From NCBI GenBank assembly GCA_009746045.1, contig RPFO01000165.1, positions 2,211,521-2,275,520 of the forward strand: DNA of 64,000 bases, read 5' to 3'. Shown here piece by piece: positions 58,197 through 64,000 of this stretch. Under the pieces are notes generated by a model that ran no database searches, had not been told where the DNA came from, and was given only the letters and a program-made list of their open reading frames with translations. Position numbers and translations under genes: made by a program. Each line of letters starts with the position of its first letter. The first letter of the stretch is position 1. Source of the stretch: Mesostigma viride (lineage: Eukaryota; Streptophyta; Mesostigmatophyceae; Mesostigmatales; Mesostigmataceae).

Positions 58197-59510
58197 GCCT
58201 CCACTTCGCCGGCAAACTCCATGAGGCGCTCGTAAGATTGTTCCGGGGTTTCACCCTCGGCTATCTTGAAACTGCGCCACTCACGCTCTGCCTTGATGGT
58301 CTCCACCGGGTATTCCTGGCGAAGGAGGTCCCACAGTTCCTCAGCAGGGTCGACACCATACATGATGTTGTCATAGTCGGGCTGGCCGCGCCCGTCGAAG
58401 CCGAACCACACGTCCGTGTGACGCGTGTACAGCGAGACCTCTCTCCACTGCTCCACCAGCCTAGCCACACGCCTCAGCGTAAGGCCGTGAAAGAAGAAAT
58501 GCATGTTGTTCATCACAAACTCATGCATTACAGTGCCTTGCGTAGTCATGTATTGCAGATCAATCCATGACTTGTACGCGTTGTAGGCCTGCGCCAGCGT
58601 GGCCAGATTGCCGGTTGTGGAGAACTTCTCGCGCATATCCACCCGTGGTAGGGTGGGCTGATCTTCGCGCCTTCAGGTATGAGGCGCACCCTTTGCGGGT
58701 ACTGCACCCCATCGGCATCCTCCGGCAGTCGCTGAGCTGCGCGTCCCTGCGCCAGCGTGCTTGGGCGTGCTGCCTCCCGTACTCGGAAAGCCAGCGGCGT
58801 GGTTATGTCCTCCATGGGCGGAATGCGCCCAATGGGCACACTTGACCACCGTGCGGTCGACCCGCCGGTCAGCGCCCCCCCGCCTCGCCCAAACGGAATG
58901 GAGACCCCGCCTGGCAGCATGCGTCCTGGTGCACCCCTGCGTGGGTCCATCGCGCGCGCCAGCCCTGCCCCGTTCTCCTCGTGCAATCCGTCTCGCGCTT
59001 GATCGAAAGGCAGGCATGCACCTGGGCGCCAGCGTATACTCGCCCCGTGGCTGACCATCCGCCTCACCAAGCAAGTCGTGCTGGGTTAGCGACCCAGCCA
59101 AAACCCCCGGTTCCATCGGAGCCCTTCCCGCCGCATTACCTGAGGTTGGCGGCTGGTCCCGCTCCCTCGGCTCCGCGGCAACACCACTTGGGCCCGGCAT
59201 CGTTGCCTGCCCGTCCCATGGTGTGGACTGCAGATGACGACCCTCTACGGCCACCAATTAATCTGTCGGTCACTTCCCGCATCTGCAGCGCCAGTTGCTG
59301 CTGCAACTGTTGCGACTGTTGCTGCATCTGCGCTTGCATCTAGCTGCGCGAACAGCGCCACCATACTCAGCGGCGCTTCTTGGTCGCGACTCTCACCCAC
59401 TGCGGGTACGGCGGGAGGAATCCCGCCACTCGACCCCGGAGCGGACGTGTCGGCATCTGCTCTACTTGCATCCGCCATGGCTCGAGTCTGCGCTCGCCTC
59501 ACTGGCATGC
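58197..59510 (-). pseudogene. Second, partial gypsy gag copy
   Basis: This copy follows 28388-29690 base for base with a few percent differences, including the capsid core (WREVSLYTRHTDVW, KAEREWRSFKIAEGETPEQSYERLMEFAGEVE) and the Gln-rich coiled coil. Small indels (e.g. near 58660, a 4-bp CATG near 59010, TTAA near 59258, TAGC near 59341) break the frame. Several of these are 4-bp duplications like CTAG/TTAA at restriction-like sites. It begins abruptly at 58197 and lacks protease and pol. It is continuous with the terminal-repeat segments to 61347. Confidence 0.85.
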
Positions 59511-59539
59511 ACCAGCTGACCGATGGGCAAAACAAGAAC

Positions 59540-61347
59540 CAACAAGCCTAGGTTTCGCTGAGAAGAAGCAACAACCAAAGGCTTTATAACAGGCGTCAAG
59601 GATAACGACTCTACTAGCCTGCCAGAAAAAGACAAGAGCCAGCAAATTCTGGCTAGTTATATTTTCTTAAAATCTGTCTCAAGACACTTCCTTTACAATC
59701 TGTCAGCCAGGCCGTTCCGTGGGGTCGAGAGAAAATCTGCGACCATTCAGGCACCCACCTATGAATGACGCAACATGCTGTTCGATTCCGCAAATTTTAT
59801 GGCGAAAAAAAAAAACAGTGGTGGATCTAATAACACCTTAGGAGGATAATCGTAAAATTTCAGCCTTGATAGTGCCTTTATACACGCTCAGCATCGCCTG
59901 CCAGACCGCCATGCCTGTCGCCCGGAATTCGGTCACTTTCGTGCACGCGCACACCAAAAATTGCTGATGGTTGATAAACACTAAAGCCAACGTCTTGGCT
60001 TCGAACAGAGGGAAGCAGACTACCGGGTAGTCTCTTCGAGTAACGTAAGGAGAGTTCTCAGCCGAGGACAAGGAACTGTCCCTCGTGCCTGATGACCACC
60101 TTATTGATCCCCTTGTGTACCGTCACGTGCCGCGCTTGACTATCCTTGCTGGGGCGTTAGCTAGACGCTCCAACTAATCTAATTGCGACAATGATGATGG
60201 TGCAAGATGATGCTTTTGCCTCCCCTGCTATAGAACAATGTTTTCACAACACACACTTTGCACAGTCTGATGATGAAGCCGCACATGCGGAATTTATTGA
60301 GAAAGTTAATACAATTACAACACGTCGATAGTCTCAATATCGATGCACTCCATGCTCACGAGCCCGCAGTTAGGCAGCGCTCCATGACATGCTACCGGCC
60401 TTGCTCCCAAGGAAAGGGAGAAACACGAAGGCCACTAACGAGAGACTCGAAGAGACTACACGCTACGTGAGAGTCCTCTTAGACTATGAACCAAACCATT
60501 CGTCATGCCACACGCATGACACACGCCACACTTGTCAGTCCAGCCAGGAATGCCAAAACTATCTTGCTGCCTGGACCATGCAAACAGAAACCGCATTCCA
60601 GTTGCCGTCCTGGCTTACTACCACACATGCCAACAAAAACAGGAAGGCATCCCGACAAATCTAAATTGCTACCCTGTTGCCGATCTCATCTCCTAGAGGC
60701 TAGCTCCGGCATTTCTGTCCCTGGGAATGTCCGGCATTTAGTCATGACCACCAAGGTCGAAGCATAATATCCTTCAAACAATCTGCACGCTCACACCTTG
60801 CGTGTGAGTGGCCCAGCAAACATTGCTTCTAATCTTTCCTTTCTAGAAGAAATCCCTTTGTAGGGCTGCCAGCGATTTCGCATTCATTCCAGCGATCTGG
60901 CTCCGCACCGCAAATTGTCCTTTTCCATTTTCTGTCCAGTCCTCATAACGTTGACCCGCTATTCTACACCACAAAGACACCTGGCCTGTCAATACTAGCC
61001 TCGGCGCTGTTGAAGTCCAGCAGTCCAGCAGTCCAGCAGTCCAGCAGTCCAGCTCCAGCTCCGGCTCCAGCTCCAGCTCCGGCTCCAGCTGTCCACTAAC
61101 TCGCGTATGATCCTCTCGACGCTGCGCACTTGTGCTGCCGTCCGTTCAAGTCAGTGCTGCGCGCCCAGCTGTGCCTGGCCCGGCGCGCGCGCACGTACAC
61201 TTTCGTCCGCTCTTATGCTGCAAGTGCTAGTGTCCCCCCCCCGGTCACTAGCCTTTGTCGAAAATGCGCAGAAAACAAATTCCTTGCACACGTCACCGGT
61301 CTTGTGCATAGCGGGCGCCCGGATGACATAGCTCGCGTCCGTGACAG
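59540..61347 (-). mobile_element. Gypsy terminal-repeat region, continuous copy
   Basis: The gag-proximal part (59540-60028, like 29710-29901) passes straight into the distal part (60063-61347, like 19003-20146). This shows how the two separated fragments in the provirus block were originally joined. It ends at 61347, where copia-like pol begins. A CAGCAGTC/CAGCTC simple repeat near 61017-61090 is longer here. Confidence 0.7.
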
Positions 61348-61350
61348 GGG

Positions 61351-64000
61351 GTGGATAGGTTTAGCAGATATACGTTGCTGACCATTCTACCTGGAATGCA
61401 GGAGCATCAGCTGTTGATGGGTCTCCAGTCTTTGTTGCCAGGCTTTGGGGTGTACACCAAGGTGCAAGCTGACTTGCAGTTTGACTGCTTGATCAAGCTG
61501 GCTGACCAGCTTCCTTGTCTTGTAAGTTGGTAGTGGTCCCTAGGGAATGCCATGGGCAGCAGGGAGCTGTAGAGAGATCTATACGTGAAGTAAAAACAGT
61601 GGTGCTAGCAGCTAGGAGTGTGCCTGTTGTGGCATCAGCTCTAGAGCGAGCAGCTTGGTGTAAGGGGATTGAGGAGCAGCTTAACCACAGAGTAACCTAT
61701 TACTATGATGGTGTGGCAGTCTCCCCTGGCATTGCAGTTTGGTATGCTATCACAGGACGTGGTGGCAGCCTGCCTGAAGAAGGCAGACAGGGTGTTCTCC
61801 AGATTGAGGCGTAAGGACAAGGGTTGGAAAATGCTGAGGCCCCAGGTGGGACTGAGGGTCAGGATGTGGAAGGAACCGTCATTACCAGGCAAGCGTGGCA
61901 AGTGGCAAGATGGGCAGGTAACCCATGTTGAAGAGGCTAACCATTCTTGTCTGGTGGCTTTGGAGAGTAATCCCAAGCACGTGTACAGGCTATCCTGGGC
62001 TCACGTCAAGGAGAGAAGGCCAACTGCAATCTGGCCTGAAGACGGCCCTGATCCTCCCTTGGAGGGAGATGAGCAGGATGAGAGCCAGGCAGCAGATGCT
62101 AACCCGCCATGCTTGGATTATGGTCTGTCCTGGATGGATGAGGGTGAGCAGGAGTCTGCTGAGACGTCTGTCACAAGGCCAGAGGTGGCCAGGGCTGCAC
62201 CACAGTCCAGGGGGCTGCTTATGGCGGACATCATTCGAGCTCTGCAGAACAGCAAGCGTGATCCCAAGGTATCTAAGCTCACGGGATGGGGGTCATGTGG
62301 GGCACCAGCACTAGAAGTGGATACCAACTCACAGGTGTCCATTCTAAGGGTAGAGGATGCTGCAGGCTTGCAGTGGTCATCCCCTAGCTGCCTAGCTGTG
62401 TCTGATTTCTCTGGGAATGTGTCCATGAAGATCTTGGGAGAAGTGAGTGTGCCTATCCTGGGGGTGCCCACCACGTTCAGTGTGGTTGAAGGGTATCAGG
62501 GGCCTGCCATTCTAGGTCAGAACTTCTTGTGCTTACCAGGGGTGAGGATATCCTCTGAGGAGCTAGCATTAGAAGGGCAGGGCCGCCTTCCCTTGCAGAG
62601 ATATCGCTACTCCCAGGGTCTTAGTGTGGCTGTAAGGGCTGTGAGGGGTCTAGAGGCAGAGGGTCCTGATACAAAGGAGCCCATTGCTGGGGACCTGCTG
62701 ATCCTCCCTACTACGTTTGACCCACGTGAGTTGGGTGTGCAGAGGTACCAGATCCCAGGAACGAGTCCTGTACCTTGGCGCAAGCTAGTGGAGATGATGC
62801 AAAGCCCCAAGATGGCTAAGGCATGGACTCTTGGCTTTGTTGCTTCTGGGCATGAGTGGATAGTTGCCAACTGTGCAGAGCCTGTGGATGTCCTCCCTGA
62901 GGATCACCAGCTGCTCAGGTTGATGTTTGTCCTCAAGCTCAAGGAGGTAGATGGCGTGCAGGTGCCACATGTTAGACCAGTTGTGACTGAGTACCATGGC
63001 ACTGGACAGTTAGCAGATGAGGAGCTTTACACACCAGGGATGCTGCATGATACATGGAGGATTTTGTTGTGCATTTACTTGTCTTTTCTGCAGAAGGGGA
63101 TACCCTATAGCTCTGTGTTGGTAGATTTCAAGAGGGCTTTTCTTAAGGGTGATCAGCAGGAAGCACAGGATACTTGGCGCACAATACCCCCTTTCTTTGT
63201 TAAGGTGCCTGCAGTGTGGAGGGCAGAGCTGAAGACGAGGTATTTGAGGATTCTCAAAGGCGTGGAAGGCCTTAGATCGAGTCCCATCATCTGGAGGAAG
63301 AGCTTGGAGAAGTACCTCAGGTCTGTCTGTGGTCTCTCAGTCTCTCCAGTTGATCCTTGTCTGTTTCAGGGTAGCTATGAGGGGCTGCCAGCGTTTGCCT
63401 CCCTGCATGGTGATGATCTGCATCTCCTGGGCCATCCCACTTGGCAAGAGTTGACTCTGGCCAGGATCCAGAAACGGTTTGAACTGGGTAAGATCCAGTA
63501 CATGGTTGAGAATGAGCCCATGGTGTTTTGTGGAATGCAGGCGACCTTGGTCCATCAGCAGGGTACATGGTCCATCCAGCTGGAGGGTGGTAAGGATTAT
63601 CCTCAGCAGATCATAGATGCCTTGCAGGAGCCCATCACCCAGGCCAGATGTGCAACAATACGAGGTATGTTGGCATGGCTGGCCAGCATTTGTGCTCCTG
63701 ACCTGTTGGTACTGAGTCGGTTGACCGATTCCCAACTGGTTGAGGTGGGTGCTGAGAGAGTGGTAGAGGCTGTTCGCATGTCTCCCCCTCTCATGCTGGG
63801 TCCTTTGGATTTGTACAGGCCTTTTGACATGATGCTCTATGTGGACAGTTCTATGGATAGTAGGAAGGTCACAGAGGTCAGGGGCCGTGCAGCAGCATTA
63901 ATATCCCTGGTGCAGGAACAGTCCTCTCTGGTCTGCTGGTACAGTCGGTTGCAAAACAGGGTAACTCCCAGCAGTGACATTGCTGAGTGCAGGGCAATCT
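61351..64000 (+). CDS. Copia-like pol fragment (integrase, protease-like motif, RT, RNase H), open at the right edge
   Basis: Starting just after the gypsy sequence, plus-strand frames encode an integrase end (RFSRYTLLTILPGM; CHGQQGAVERSIREVK; VTYYYDGVAVSPG), with frame changes near 61510 and 61760-61795. From about 61795 one frame stays open to the window end. It has a basic DNA-binding-like part, a protease-like VDTNSQVSIL (62318-62347) with GPAILGQNFL later, RT motifs (VLVDFKRAFLKGD near 63121, ASLHGDDLHLLG with the active site at 63406-63417), and an RNase H start (MLYVDSSMDS, VCWYSRLQNRVTPSS). Copia RT normally has YVDD; here it is HGDD. The element continues beyond base 64000. Confidence 0.75.

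Noticed and set aside
56540-58570. 676-codon plus-strand ORF, the longest unexplained plus-strand frame
   Set aside because: Exact shadow of LINE B RT and the gag copy on the minus strand, both with clear motifs.

Overview
This is a eukaryotic nuclear window dominated by transposable elements. The best host marker is an intact ISD11/LYRM4-type gene at 6067-6333 whose core resembles plant ISD11. A Ty3/gypsy element here carries a cytosine-5 DNA methyltransferase, an arrangement reported from charophyte algae and dinoflagellates. Together these suggest a green-lineage, possibly charophyte, alga. That assignment is inference.

The main find is an endogenous polinton-like virus (PLV) from about 8750 to 47518. 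It is bounded by inverted arrays of ~98-bp units, each holding a long near-palindrome (8750-9158 and 46961-47518). Without later insertions it is about 17.5 kb, a normal PLV size. The left arm is read on the minus strand: a primase-helicase (9187-12678, split into three frames), a tyrosine recombinase, an AT-hook protein, an A32-type packaging ATPase and a coiled-coil protein. A 27-bp divergent promoter (15984-16010) separates it from the right arm on the plus strand: several putative virion proteins, a penton-like minor capsid protein, a double-jelly-roll major capsid protein (42577-43788), an Ig-repeat plus lectin-like fibre, and small proteins. Several genes are frameshifted (primase-helicase, penton, fibre) while capsid, ATPase and integrase are open, so this looks like a moderately decayed provirus.

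The provirus was invaded twice. A 13.3-kb block (16588-29901) carries a gypsy element (gag, protease, methyltransferase, RT-RNase H, integrase with PHD finger), a 983-bp repeat pair and a nested hAT-like element with an 8-bp target duplication. An 8-kb block (33011-41001) is a TTAA-flanked piggyBac-like element that holds a gag-protease-only copia element. One copia LTR in turn holds a second TTAA-flanked element, which holds a 36-bp LINE scrap.

Left of the provirus lie ~980-bp tandem repeats with GC hairpins (1-2107), a relative at 2926-3250, non-coding sequence, ISD11, and a LINE fragment with a tRNA-derived SINE in it. Right of it lie an orphan ORF (48185-48778), a (GATG)n microsatellite, LINE copies, a second SINE, a gypsy RNase H relic split by a small LTR element (52887-55032), a 5'-truncated LINE with a restriction-like endonuclease (55703-57982), a second partial copy of the gypsy gag/LTR region (58197-61347), and a copia-like pol that runs off the right edge.
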